DNA of 64,000 bases from Algoriphagus sp. Y33 (GCF_014838715.1 NZ_CP061947.1:3968001-4032000); one strand, 5' to 3'. Numbered from the stretch's first letter, positions 26,351-35,007 are shown. Numbers and translations are program-made. The notes: a model not told the origin generated them from the letters alone.

Positions 26351-26468
26351 CTCATCTATCCTCATTGCAATTAATTCCAAAAACATACCCGAAACAGTAC
26401 AGACAGACATATAATAACTTGCCAAGCTTTTAAAGATTAAAATATTCACCCTATATTCTAATAGTTAA

Positions 26469-26994
26469 CCCATGATTATTTCATTTTTTTTAACAAAAAT
26501 GAATTGCTAGTTCCGATTGGGGTGAAAGTTCACTACTTAAACAACGAGCTTAAATATGCGTCCGGCAAAGCTAACCAATTATCGTATTGGACTGAATCGG
26601 ATAAATTGCAAGGATTTGAAGGCGAAAAATCACACCCTGCGAGATTAATTATGAAGACAATAATCTACGCTTAGATGAACGGGCAATGGCTTATCTTGAC
26701 ATCAACTGCTCACATTGCCCTAGTGCCGAGGGACCTGCAAGTACTTCAGCCCTTTTTCTCACCTATGATCAGACTGATCTGAGAAAATTAGGTGTAAATA
26801 AAATCCCGGTAGCGGCAGGAAATGGAGCGGGAACTTTTGACTTTGACGTCATGCCGGGGAAAGCTGATGAATCCATACTCACGCATCATATGAATTCCAC
26901 AGAAGTAGGGATAGCCATGCCGGAGCTCGGAAGAACAACAGTCCATAATGAGGGTGTTGAGCTAATCAGGGACTGGATCAACAGCATGAAATAA
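26469..26994 (+). pseudogene. decayed di-haem cytochrome (SO2930-like), C-terminal remnant
   Basis: The 3' part of a periplasmic c-type cytochrome. Frame A (about 26469-26641) reads PIGVKVHYLNNELKYASG... NQLSYWTESDKLQGFEGE, matching the PIGPKxRNLN and NQLxxWxExGxLxG pattern of the family. The homology then moves to another frame at about 26641 (EINYEDNNLRLDERAMAYLD) and runs to a stop at 26994, with GPASTS and a DFDVMPGKADESIL-type end. So there is at least one frameshift and the N-terminal part with the first haem is missing. The remaining haem motif, which should be CxxCH, reads CSHCP: the iron-ligating histidine is lost by a single base change (CAT to CCT). The 102-codon frame at 26686-26994 is therefore not a working cytochrome. 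Confidence 0.8.
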
Positions 26995-27021
26995 AAAAGG
27001 CTCCGCAATCGAGACGGAGCC
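26991..27021 (-). terminator. terminator of the beta-barrel gene
   Basis: GGCTCCG / CGGAGCC (26999-27005 and 27015-27021) with a 9-base loop, followed by six T on the minus strand, 22 bp past the stop of the gene at 27044. It also closes the decayed cytochrome on the plus strand. Confidence 0.85.
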
Positions 27022-27043
27022 TCTAATTCACTATTGAATTCCT

Positions 27044-27637
27044 TTAGAAAGTATAACCGGCAGATAGCTTAAAGCCTCTGTTATACACATCAGCATCACT
27101 GTCTTTGAAAATCGGGGTAAATCCATAATCATAAGATGCCTGGACGTTAAAACCTTTTGGCAGATTATATCCAAGTCCCAATACTAATCCGAAGTCTGTT
27201 TCTTTTATCGCGTCTGAATCATAAGAAATCGTATTGCCGAAGAAATCACCTTCAAACTTAGAATTTGCCAGAAAGGAGATCTGAGGCCCTGCGAAAACAT
27301 TAAACCCCTCCGCAGGATACAATCTGAACAGCACGGGAACATCCACATAATTCAAAATTGCTCTACTGTCTACAAAATCATCGTTTTGGGTTCCTTTCAC
27401 AGCGTAGTATACTCCGGGCTCTAACGCCAAACGGTCCGTCATAAATAGCATGGCATAACCCCCAACGTGAAAACCTACCCTATTTGTGTAAGAGTTTTCC
27501 GAAACATCATCCCCTCCAAAATTGAAAAGACTGGCACCGCCCCGAACACCGAATCCTCCGGGTTTATCAGATGATTGAGCTTGAGACAGTTGGACTGCTC
27601 CCAGGCCAAGGGCAAGAATTAACAATACTTTTTTCAT
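27044..27637 (-). CDS. small outer-membrane beta-barrel protein (PorT/OmpX-like)
   Basis: 197 residues from ATG 27637 (the frame extends two codons to 27643). A signal peptide (MKKVLLILALGLGAVQLSQAQ) precedes alternating amphipathic strands with GVRGGASLFNF, FHVGGYAMLF and a C-terminal aromatic residue (SAGYTF), typical of an 8-stranded barrel with a C-terminal Phe for Bam insertion. This matches the 'porin family/outer membrane beta-barrel' proteins of Bacteroidota. Specific function unknown. It is followed by its own terminator. Confidence 0.85.
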   Translation of the reverse strand: MKKVLLILALGLGAVQLSQAQSSDKPGGFGVRGGASLFNFGGDDVSENSYTNRVGFHVGGYAMLFMTDRLALEPGVYYAVKGTQNDDFVDSRAILNYVDVPVLFRLYPAEGFNVFAGPQISFLANSKFEGDFFGNTISYDSDAIKETDFGLVLGLGYNLPKGFNVQASYDYGFTPIFKDSDADVYNRGFKLSAGYTF

Positions 27638-27696
27638 AGTCAAATACTAATTGGTTATACCACTGTATTCCCATGACCATGCCAAAGAGCAACTAC

Positions 27697-28779
27697 TCAG
27701 TCTAAATTCTCAATTACTTTTTTGTCAATATAATTCGAATTCAACAAACTCAGAGCGCCCATATATTTCATATCGAAATTCAATGTATCGCCTACTTTAT
27801 AGTTGTTGGGATTTTTACCTAGATTAATAATCAGCATATCCGAACTGGCTCCAAGTATTTCATATTTCTCATCACTCGGTATCAAATATTTCGGATCTAC
27901 ATCCAAAAGTCCGATATCAATGATGGCTCTAAAAGAGCTTTGTCCATAGAGGGACTCGTCAATTTCAGCAGTTTCTCCTTGAGGATTAGCAGCTAGATTC
28001 CCAACGGGTAGGAGCGGCTTTTCCTGCATTTCGATAATCTCCGCATGCAGTTCAAACACATCGCCATTCATGCCTTCTATCACTTTTTCTTCAAATAAGT
28101 CAAGTCCAAAATACAAGGTTTCCCCCACTCGAAAATGGTTGATTCCCTTTGGAAGCTGATGAGTCAGCATCAAAGGAATCGTAACTGATGTCCCGGCAGA
28201 TACCCAAGGAATTTTCTTGTTGAACTTCAACTCGATGATTTGCTTGTACAGAGACAGCTGAATAAGCTTGTCCGTAGAGGGCATTACGCCATTGAGACAA
28301 TTTAGATTTGTACCCAACCCTATCACTTCGATGTTTGGAAGCTGGAAGATTTGGGAATAAAATTCCACCAACTGTTCTCCCATCACACCCTCCCGAAGAT
28401 CCCCTGTCTCCACCATAATGATAATCTTATGTTTTTTGCCAAGCTCCACAGCCTCCTTGCTAATCCATCGGATGGTTTCCAATTCACTGTTCAAGCTGAC
28501 ATCCGCAAACTGCACCATTTTGGCAATATTTCTTTTAGAAACCGGTTTGATGTACACAGTCTGAACTTCAGGATAAAGGGACTTGACCATGGCCAGATTG
28601 GAAATCCTACTGTCATGAACCTCTTTCACTCCCAGGTCTATAAGTTCTTGAAGGAAAAGCTTGTTTCCGCAGAGCAGTTTTGACACAACTCCCCAAGAAA
28701 TTTCATTTGCCTTAAAGGTCTTTTTGAGAAACTCAAAGTTCTCCTTGAGCTTAGCTCTATTTAATGTCAGATATGCCAT
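27697..28779 (-). CDS. alanine/ornithine racemase-family PLP enzyme
   Basis: Cytoplasmic fold type III PLP enzyme of 360 residues. The PLP lysine is K34 in WGVVSKLLCGN, like the Vx(V/A)KxxxG site of ornithine racemases, with HDSRISNLAMVK, GLGTNLNCLNG and SAGTSVTIPL marking the barrel. The C-terminal beta domain is short. It should interconvert L- and D-forms of an amino acid, with alanine, ornithine or another side chain possible. It is last in a tight operon with a sodium symporter and a GNAT gene (1 bp gap), which suggests uptake and conversion of one amino-acid substrate. Not the essential alr by context. Confidence 0.8.
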   Translation of the reverse strand: MAYLTLNRAKLKENFEFLKKTFKANEISWGVVSKLLCGNKLFLQELIDLGVKEVHDSRISNLAMVKSLYPEVQTVYIKPVSKRNIAKMVQFADVSLNSELETIRWISKEAVELGKKHKIIIMVETGDLREGVMGEQLVEFYSQIFQLPNIEVIGLGTNLNCLNGVMPSTDKLIQLSLYKQIIELKFNKKIPWVSAGTSVTIPLMLTHQLPKGINHFRVGETLYFGLDLFEEKVIEGMNGDVFELHAEIIEMQEKPLLPVGNLAANPQGETAEIDESLYGQSSFRAIIDIGLLDVDPKYLIPSDEKYEILGASSDMLIINLGKNPNNYKVGDTLNFDMKYMGALSLLNSNYIDKKVIENLD

Positions 28780-28780
28780 C

Positions 28781-29221
28781 TCACTTAGTCAACCTCATTT
28801 CGAGATACTTGTTGGTAAAGCCTATTCTTTCGTAAAGTTTCTTGGCAGGATTATCAGGCTCTACGTGCAGGGCTATAGAACCATTAGCCATCTTGATAGC
28901 CATTTCCATAAGTTTCCCGCCGATGCCTTTTCCTCGCTGTTCGGCATCTACTGCTATATAAACGAGAATATTTTCCGGAATATAACCTGACATTCCTGTT
29001 TTGTTCATGACAAGCACACCGAGAAGCTTACCCTCTTCCCGGGCCATCACCACAAAACCTCCCGCATGGAGGCTTTGGTCCAGAGCATAATCCAAGCATT
29101 TCATAATATCTTCCTTTGGATCACCATATTGCCCCAGATGAACAAACAGGAAGTCTGCGATTTCATTTTTCTGCAAATAAGTAGCAGAATCAATAGTGGA
29201 TAGCGTTTCTAGTTTGATCAT
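28781..29221 (-). CDS. GNAT-family N-acetyltransferase
   Basis: 146 residues with the acetyl-CoA motif A in VDAEQRGKGIGGKLMEMAI (~92-110, pattern QxxGxG) and motif B NPAKKLYERIGF (~124-135). It transfers an acetyl group to an amine. The start codon overlaps the symporter stop by four bases (29218-29221) and the racemase starts one base after its own stop, so the three are cotranscribed. The acceptor is likely the imported amino acid or its product; this is inferred from the operon. Confidence 0.88.
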   Translation of the reverse strand: MIKLETLSTIDSATYLQKNEIADFLFVHLGQYGDPKEDIMKCLDYALDQSLHAGGFVVMAREEGKLLGVLVMNKTGMSGYIPENILVYIAVDAEQRGKGIGGKLMEMAIKMANGSIALHVEPDNPAKKLYERIGFTNKYLEMRLTK

Positions 29222-30654
29222 ATAGATTTTAACTTTGAACTGTGATTTTTTTCATAATAGATTACTGACAAAAACGTCAGCAAAGAGAGCGTGAGCCCAA
29301 ATAGATTGGCATCCAAGCCGAACGGAAGAGCTACTTCGGAAATAATTAATCCAGCAGTCAAAGACCCGCCGGTGATCATGGATGAAGTGGCTGCCCTGGC
29401 ACTATTCTGCCCGAAGAATAAACCCGCCACCACGGGAATTAATAAGCCCGAAACCATAAATGCATAGGAATATAGCATCAAACTGAGGACTTCCGTCATC
29501 TGCCAAGCAATAATAATTGCCATCACGCCTATCCCCAACGTCAGCAACTGAGAGATTCTCATCTCCTCCTTCAGAGATTTGCTTGTGAAGAATTTCCCTA
29601 AAATATCTGTAGTCATATTTCCGGAAGCCGCCATCAGGCAAGAATCCGCCGTAGAAAGAACCGCCGAGAAATAAGCCGACATCATTAATCCCAAAATACC
29701 CGCAGGCAAGATTTGGCTGAGTAACACGGGAAGCCCCATCTCAGGATCCATAGCTGTTGTGAAGCCCTCCAATGCCCCCTGCTCCACTGCCACTCTGGAT
29801 AGTAAACCCAAAGAAACCCCTAAAAGTGCCATGATCGGCCATTCGAACAGCCCTGCTATAAACCAAGCCTTCTTGGCCGACTTCACATCCCTGGCAGCAA
29901 AAATTCGCTGATAAAGTGTCATTCCCACAAACCAAATTGGAATTATAGTAATTCCCCAGTTGGCAAGATCCTGCCAAGTAAGATTGGAAAAAGAGAAAAA
30001 TTCCTGAGGCAAAGTGCTCTGTATTCCTTCCCAGCCACCAACGTAATTATAGGAAATCGGAATTCCGATAAACATCAATCCCGCCATCAAAACAATCCAT
30101 TGTATGGTATCGGTGTAGATTACAGCTTTCAATCCACCCATCACGGTATAAATCACGGCCACAGCTCCCATTATCAAAAGTGCATACGAAAGATCAAGCT
30201 CTTTGAAAGTACCTGAAGCAAGCTTTGCCCCAGCCAATAATTGGGAAGAAGTAAAACCTAAGTATCCTAAAAAACAGATCACCGCGGCTACTTTCGCAGT
30301 GGTGGAATTATACAGATGCCCTATGATCTGAGGAAATGTAAAAAACTTAGCAAAAGCCGGATCAGACTTTACTCTGGGAATCAAAACCACCGCAGCTAAC
30401 CAAGCGCCTAAAAGTCCGGTGAAAAGCATCCAGGACCCGGACAAGCCCATCACAAAGCCCAAACCGCCCAAGCCAATGGAAAAACCTCCTCCTACGTCAG
30501 TCGCTACAACGGACAGGCCAATATGCCAGTGTCCGATACTCCTTCCTCCCACATAGTAATCCTCCTGACCTGAATTCTTTTTCATATAAAAAAATCCCAC
30601 ACCCAGCATAGCCAGCATGTAGGCCACAAAGATCCCCAGATCTAAATAACTCAT
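29218..30654 (-). CDS. sodium:solute symporter family protein
   Basis: Inner-membrane SSS-family carrier of 478 residues with 13 predicted helices (first MSYLDLGIFVAYMLAMLGVGFFY). The GGRSIGHWHIGLSVVATDVGGG stretch near 36-55 and TVMGGLKAVIYTDTIQW (~170) are the LeuT-fold SSS signatures. It imports a small molecule with sodium; in context an amino acid or small peptide is the most likely cargo. It is the first gene of the symporter-GNAT-racemase operon and has a TAnnTTTG promoter upstream. Confidence 0.9.
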   Translation of the reverse strand: MSYLDLGIFVAYMLAMLGVGFFYMKKNSGQEDYYVGGRSIGHWHIGLSVVATDVGGGFSIGLGGLGFVMGLSGSWMLFTGLLGAWLAAVVLIPRVKSDPAFAKFFTFPQIIGHLYNSTTAKVAAVICFLGYLGFTSSQLLAGAKLASGTFKELDLSYALLIMGAVAVIYTVMGGLKAVIYTDTIQWIVLMAGLMFIGIPISYNYVGGWEGIQSTLPQEFFSFSNLTWQDLANWGITIIPIWFVGMTLYQRIFAARDVKSAKKAWFIAGLFEWPIMALLGVSLGLLSRVAVEQGALEGFTTAMDPEMGLPVLLSQILPAGILGLMMSAYFSAVLSTADSCLMAASGNMTTDILGKFFTSKSLKEEMRISQLLTLGIGVMAIIIAWQMTEVLSLMLYSYAFMVSGLLIPVVAGLFFGQNSARAATSSMITGGSLTAGLIISEVALPFGLDANLFGLTLSLLTFLSVIYYEKNHSSKLKSI

Positions 30655-30699
30655 ATCTATTTTCTATTTGTAACAAAATCCTCCTGAAATATAATTTTT

Positions 30700-30729
30700 C
30701 AAAGTTAAGCAATAAGCCTCGCATTCAAA
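30700..30729 (-). promoter_or_regulatory. Bacteroidota-type promoter of the symporter operon
   Basis: Reading the minus strand, TTTG (30729-30726) and TAACTTTG (30707-30700) are separated by 18 bp, close to the TTTG-N19-TAnnTTTG consensus. An AGGAGG-like sequence follows at about 30690. Confidence 0.5.
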
Positions 30730-31040
30730 ATTTTAATTGGTTTAAAGGCGGAATTTGATCTTTCAGTGCAATTTTAGATTGGAATAGTATAAAAAAAGAT
30801 TATCCACAACCACATTGCGTCCGTAAGTCTATTACTTATTCAAGGCAAGAAGGCGTATTGCTATTTCTTCTAGGTTTTGTTAAATCCTATCTTAGCATTA
30901 GTAGTTGGATAGTGACGGCTAGAAATCTTCGGAAAAGTCAAACTAAACTCAATTATTTAATCTTAAAAAATTTGGCAATCTCATTTTTTTTTTGATTGAC
31001 TTTCATTAAATCATTTTCACACTTCTAAAATCAAATAATT
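30730..31040. other. divergent intergenic region, no gene seen
   Basis: AT-rich spacer between the symporter operon and the Cys-rich peptide gene. It contains one perfect TTATCCACA DnaA-box-like 9-mer (30800-30808), but only a single copy and no origin-type neighbours. The plus-strand promoter of the peptide gene must lie near its end; no exact TAnnTTTG box was found. Confidence 0.4.
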
Positions 31041-31235
31041 ATGAAAAAAATTGTTTTAATTCTTGGTTTAGGATTTTTGGGATTGTCCCCATTTGCGGAG
31101 CTCAATGCAGCCTGCACCAACCCACAAGGTCAAGAGTTACTGTTTGAAGATGCTAACGGAACTTATGTGCTATCCAAATCTGCTGGAAGCGGTGCCTGTA
31201 GAGGCTGTGGAGGCTGTGTAATCTACATTAATTAG
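31041..31235 (+). CDS. small exported Cys-rich peptide
   Basis: 64 residues: a signal peptide (1-23, MKKIVLILGLGFLG, cut near ELNA) and a ~41-residue mature part with four cysteines, one near its N-terminus (ACTNPQ) and three close together at the C-terminus (GACRGCGGCVIYIN). The mature part is short and Gly-rich around the cysteines. The layout (leader, tiny Cys peptide, then beta-propeller lipoproteins) is like the NVEALA peptides of Bacteroidota, whose leader ends in NVEALA, but that motif itself is absent. The next genes include a CxxC lipoprotein that could handle its disulfides. Function unknown; a secreted disulfide or metal-binding peptide is an inference. Confidence 0.75.
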   Translation: MKKIVLILGLGFLGLSPFAELNAACTNPQGQELLFEDANGTYVLSKSAGSGACRGCGGCVIYIN

Positions 31236-31436
31236 ATACAGTCACAAGGATTATCCGCAACTCTAACTATTTGCAAACCAGCTCTCCACTTAATTAATTT
31301 GTGAAATTACGGCTGTAAATTTTATGTAAAATTTAGCTTCCGTGCTTTGCGAATTGAATTGCAGATATTCTTTTAAGCCAAAGTAAACTGTTTACTGAAA
31401 AATGACCTTATCATTTATTTTTTATCATTTCAAAAC

Positions 31437-32633
31437 ATAAACCAATTACCTAGGTATTTCCCATCAGTACCTATAATCGTATTATTACTAATAATATTTT
31501 CAGCTTCTTGTAATCGAAGCAAGAAGGTCGAAGAAGAAAACACATTCCACGCCAACTACCTGATAAAAAAAATTTCACTTGAGTTGGATGATTCCACATC
31601 CAATGAGTTTCATTACACTCAGTATTTTCAAGATGATTCAGAGGAATATCTGATAACGCTTAACACGTTAACTTACACCGTTGACAAGTATTCACTTAAC
31701 TCAGGTGAAATGGTCAAGCGTATAAATATCCCCATGGGTGGACCGGAAGGAATTACAGGTAATGTCTTGCAAGGACTAACCTACAGCTCTCCTGATTCTA
31801 TATTTGTATTCGTTAGGGGAAATATCAATGGCAGCATTTGTATAGATGAAGATGGCAATTTTGTTCATAAATTAAGTCCTGATAGAAACAAATTAATAGA
31901 TCATGGTCTTATCAATCATGTTTCAACCGTCCCCAACCCAACGTTCAAAGCAGGCAATAAACTTCATTTTGTCCGATATAGCCTAGGGGATCTTTATAAT
32001 CCGTCAGAGCTTAATAAAAAATTCCCCATTACTTTGGAATATGACATTGAATCAAACGAGCTTTCCTTTGATTCAATGAACACATACCCAGACTTATATC
32101 TAGATAAAATATGGCCGTTTTCTGACACTGACTATTCGAGAAGTGCAATTTCAGCTACGAAATACCTGGTTTCATGGCCTTTGATGGACTCTCTGATTCT
32201 ATTTAACAAATCAAGCAATACCCTAGATCATATTTCAGCGAAAAGCAAGTACTTTAAGAGTAACCCACAAGACTTTAAAATAAAACCCAATGAAGAACAG
32301 GACAATGAACTTGTACTGAGCAACTATCGCTATGGCGATGTTCACTACGACTGGTACAACAAGCTCATTTATAGAATTGTCCGTCACCCCTTGAAAGATT
32401 ATAAAAACAAGACAGCATGGCCTGCTGTGAACGAACAGAACTTTTCAATTATCGTGATGAGCCAGAACTTTGAAATCATCCATGAGGTTGATTTTCCTGG
32501 AAACCAGTATTCACCTTATTTAATTATCCCCAGCAAAGCAGGGTTAATGCTTTTCAGAAACAATATCTTCGATGAAACAGTCTCTGAAGATAGACTAGTC
32601 GTGGAGACTTTTGATCTTTCTAAGCCCATCTAA
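31437..32633 (+). CDS. DUF4221-like lipoprotein with non-standard start
   Basis: 398 residues if counted from the ATA at 31437: MNQLPRYFPSVPIIVLL-type leader (first codon ATA), lipobox FSASC (Cys25), then a beta-propeller-like body (YLITLNTLTYTVDKYSL, GGPEGITG, DSIFVFVRGN) that matches DUF4221/BF3164-type 6-bladed propeller lipoproteins. No ATG, GTG or TTG exists in this frame upstream of the leader; the TTG at 31584 would delete the whole signal peptide. Alternatives: an ATA start, or initiation at ATG 31402, which is out of frame by one base across a run of six T (31418-31423). The downstream genes follow with 2 bp and -44 bp spacing, so this is an operon. Confidence 0.75.
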   Translation: MNQLPRYFPSVPIIVLLLIIFSASCNRSKKVEEENTFHANYLIKKISLELDDSTSNEFHYTQYFQDDSEEYLITLNTLTYTVDKYSLNSGEMVKRINIPMGGPEGITGNVLQGLTYSSPDSIFVFVRGNINGSICIDEDGNFVHKLSPDRNKLIDHGLINHVSTVPNPTFKAGNKLHFVRYSLGDLYNPSELNKKFPITLEYDIESNELSFDSMNTYPDLYLDKIWPFSDTDYSRSAISATKYLVSWPLMDSLILFNKSSNTLDHISAKSKYFKSNPQDFKIKPNEEQDNELVLSNYRYGDVHYDWYNKLIYRIVRHPLKDYKNKTAWPAVNEQNFSIIVMSQNFEIIHEVDFPGNQYSPYLIIPSKAGLMLFRNNIFDETVSEDRLVVETFDLSKPI

Positions 32634-32635
32634 TA

Positions 32636-33043
32636 ATGAGTCTACACAAAAAAATATGCTGTTTTATACTAATTCTTGCATCATGCTCACCGAAACAGCA
32701 AGATGATACCTTTTTGGCCGACAGAGTTAATTTAACCAAAGAGACCTTAAATATAAGTACAGATAATTTTTTAGTAGTATTATTAGATGAATGTCCTTCG
32801 TGCCAAGTAATTTATAAAGATATTGCACGAAAACACCTTGACTCAGGCTCAGTAGTCATTGCTTCAAAAAACTCTAAGAAAGCTAAACTATTTATTGGTG
32901 GAGACTTTCCTAATCTTAAGCTAGATAAAGACTTTATCAGTAAGCGGTTAAATTTAATAGAGAGCTTCCCAGTATTTTACAGGAAAAACGGAAATTCATA
33001 TGATTCCTTGGTCATTTTACCTCCAAAAAACCCTGGTCAATAA
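32636..33043 (+). CDS. CxxC lipoprotein, thioredoxin-like
   Basis: 135 residues. A lipoprotein signal (HKKICCFILILASCSPK, Cys at ~17) is followed by a small alpha/beta domain. Residues ~45-58 read FLVVLLDECPSCQVIY, a hydrophobic strand leading to a CxxC (Cys53, Cys56), then a helix: the start of a thioredoxin fold. The cis-Pro and strand after it (~112, LNLIESFPVFY) are also in the right place. It begins 2 bp after the propeller gene and overlaps the next one by 44 bp. A thiol role towards the Cys-rich peptide is plausible but inferred. Confidence 0.75.
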   Translation: MSLHKKICCFILILASCSPKQQDDTFLADRVNLTKETLNISTDNFLVVLLDECPSCQVIYKDIARKHLDSGSVVIASKNSKKAKLFIGGDFPNLKLDKDFISKRLNLIESFPVFYRKNGNSYDSLVILPPKNPGQ

Positions 33044-34070
33044 CCATTCTGCTATACTTAGCATCCTAATCCTGTCTCTACTTGTTTCCTGCCACTCCAA
33101 TCCTAAAAAGGCAGACAAGACAGCATTCAGTTATCCTATAGTTTTATCCTCCACTTTCCCGGAAAAATCAATCATCATGGATTTCCATTTTGATCAATCT
33201 GATCTGTTTATATTAAACAATTACAATCAGATTTTTAAAGTAACTCCGTCAGGAGAGCTGGATTTAATCTGGTCAGATAAAGTAGACCTTGACCCACTTG
33301 GAAAACCATATCAATACCCTAAGGGGAAGATGTCCCAAATTACTTATTTTAACCAAGTCCTCTACATTCAATATGCTAGCGAAAAATATTTGGAGTCAAT
33401 TTCTCTGCTTGACTCTACTTTTCTAAAAAGAATCAACATCCCCTCATTGGAAGAAGATTTTTTCCTTAACCTATATGATTTTGGCTCTTCTAATAATGAA
33501 ACATTAGCCATTGTCAATCTTTCACGACAAACGGGAAAATTTCAAATTCAAAGTTTAAATATGGAAACCGGTGAAAGTAAACTTATGGCTACTGGTGAAT
33601 TTAGGCACACAAGTAAGTCCATTGCCACCCATATTGCGAAAGACCACTTTTTCATCATCGATCCTTCAGAGGCATACTTTACATTCTATGACAAAAGCGG
33701 AAACAAAATCTCTGATTCTAATTTTTACACTGAAAAATTAACCTTTACTGAAGGACAGGGAGCAGTTGAAGAGACAATTAAATCTGCCCTTGAAGATGGC
33801 AATATACGGATAATAGGAGGAACCGGAGCCCCGGAGCATTTCACACTAATTGTTGGTATCTCTAAACAAGCCCCCCTAACCAATTCTCTTGAATACAGCT
33901 ATTCCCTTTTTGAAAAATCTGAGGATTTATCTTCTATTTATCCCATGGACAAGCTTGCAAAAACTATCATCACCAAAGGAAACTTAGTGCTAGTAGCCAG
34001 AAAATCTGAAAAGAACCAAACTATAGATATAATGTCATGGCATGATTTAATTGAAAGTACAATACCTTAA
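33000..34070 (+). CDS. second beta-propeller-like lipoprotein
   Basis: 356 residues. The signal (MIPWSFYLQK, then ILSILILSLLVSCHS) has a lipobox with Cys31. The rest is a beta-rich body with repeated short blades of the kind seen in 6-bladed propellers (DLFILNNYNQIFKVTPSGELD; SLLDSTFLKRINIPS; FFIIDPSEAYFTFYDKSGN). The only available start is ATG 33000, inside the previous gene, which gives a 44-bp overlap. It is the last gene of the cluster. Function unknown; the paralogous shape with 31437-32633 suggests a paired surface scaffold or binding protein. Confidence 0.75.
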   Translation: MIPWSFYLQKTLVNNHSAILSILILSLLVSCHSNPKKADKTAFSYPIVLSSTFPEKSIIMDFHFDQSDLFILNNYNQIFKVTPSGELDLIWSDKVDLDPLGKPYQYPKGKMSQITYFNQVLYIQYASEKYLESISLLDSTFLKRINIPSLEEDFFLNLYDFGSSNNETLAIVNLSRQTGKFQIQSLNMETGESKLMATGEFRHTSKSIATHIAKDHFFIIDPSEAYFTFYDKSGNKISDSNFYTEKLTFTEGQGAVEETIKSALEDGNIRIIGGTGAPEHFTLIVGISKQAPLTNSLEYSYSLFEKSEDLSSIYPMDKLAKTIITKGNLVLVARKSEKNQTIDIMSWHDLIESTIP

Positions 34071-34204
34071 AGAATATCGACGTTCTGCCTTAGGGTATTC
34101 CTCTATAGTATCCTAATTCACAGTAGGCCTCATCACTTAGATTTGTTTACAATTTTTCACCTAAGCGGACATTTACCCCAATGTTGGAAAGCTTACAAGG
34201 TACA

Positions 34205-34231
34205 AAAAAGCCGACTTCGGCCGGCTTTTTT
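34205..34231. terminator. bidirectional Rho-independent terminator
   Basis: AAAAAGCCG / CGGCTTTTT (34205-34213 and 34222-34230) has A and T runs on both sides and lies between the convergent propeller and sdhB genes. Confidence 0.85.
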
Positions 34232-34257
34232 GGTTTTACATGAATTCAGCGATTCAA

Positions 34258-35007
34258 TTACACATTTTCGCTTTTCACTGAAGCTGAGAAATACTCTCTG
34301 TTCATTCTGGCGATATTTGTTAGACTGATCCCTTTAGGGCATTCTGCTTCGCAGGCACCAGTATTGGTACATGCACCGAATCCTTCCGCATCCATCTGGG
34401 CAACCATCTTCTCTGCTCTGGTCATTCTTTCGACTTGACCCTGCGGCAGCATGGCCAACTGAGAGATTTTCGCAGAAGTGAACAGCATCGCAGAAGCATT
34501 TTTACACGCTGCCACACAAGCTCCGCAGCCTATGCAAGTAGCCGAGTCAAAGGCTTCATCAGCGATTCTCTTTGGAATAGGAATCTCATTTGCGTCAGGT
34601 ACACCTCCTGTATTCACGGATACATAACCACCCGCCTGGATAATTCTATCGAATGAACCGCGATCCACCACCAAATCCTTCACTACCGGAAAAGCCGCTG
34701 CTCTCCAAGGCTCAATCGTGATAGTATCTCCATCAGAGAACGAACGCATGTGTAGTTGGCAAGTAGTAGTCTGCTTAGGGCCATGGGGATGGCCATTGAT
34801 ATAAAGGGAACACATGCCACAGATGCCTTCGCGACAATCGTGGTCAAAGTGTACGGGATCTTCTCCTTTTTCTGCAAGTTCCTCATTCAAGACATCCATC
34901 ATCTCCAGGAATGACATGTCAGTGGAAATTCCATCTATGGGATAGGTGACAAACCCGCCCTTATCACCGGCGTTCTTTTGTCTCCATATTTTTAATGTCA
35001 GTTTCAT
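34258..35007 (-). CDS. sdhB: succinate dehydrogenase/fumarate reductase iron-sulfur subunit
   Basis: 249 residues. A 2Fe-2S domain with Cys58, Cys63, Cys66 ([10 protein letters not shown]) and Cys83, then a bacterial ferredoxin domain with Cys158, 161, 164 and 168 ([12 protein letters not shown]), and Cys213, 219 and 223 for the 3Fe-4S/4Fe-4S clusters. It passes electrons from SdhA to quinone in the membrane. It is third in the sdhCAB operon; a 113-bp gap precedes it. Confidence 0.95.
   Translation of the reverse strand: MKLTLKIWRQKNAGDKGGFVTYPIDGISTDMSFLEMMDVLNEELAEKGEDPVHFDHDCREGICGMCSLYINGHPHGPKQTTTCQLHMRSFSDGDTITIEPWRAAAFPVVKDLVVDRGSFDRIIQAGGYVSVNTGGVPDANEIPIPKRIADEAFDSATCIGCGACVAACKNASAMLFTSAKISQLAMLPQGQVERMTRAEKMVAQMDAEGFGACTNTGACEAECPKGISLTNIARMNREYFSASVKSENV

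Noticed and set aside
26686..26994. 102-residue frame as an intact cytochrome gene
   Set aside because: Homology continues upstream in another frame and the haem motif has lost its histidine.
30800..30808. Perfect DnaA box TTATCCACA, possible replication origin
   Set aside because: Only one copy, no clustered boxes, no dnaA, dnaN or gidA gene nearby.
34143..34328. 61-residue frame at the end of the propeller cluster
   Set aside because: Runs through the bidirectional terminator and into sdhB on the other strand.
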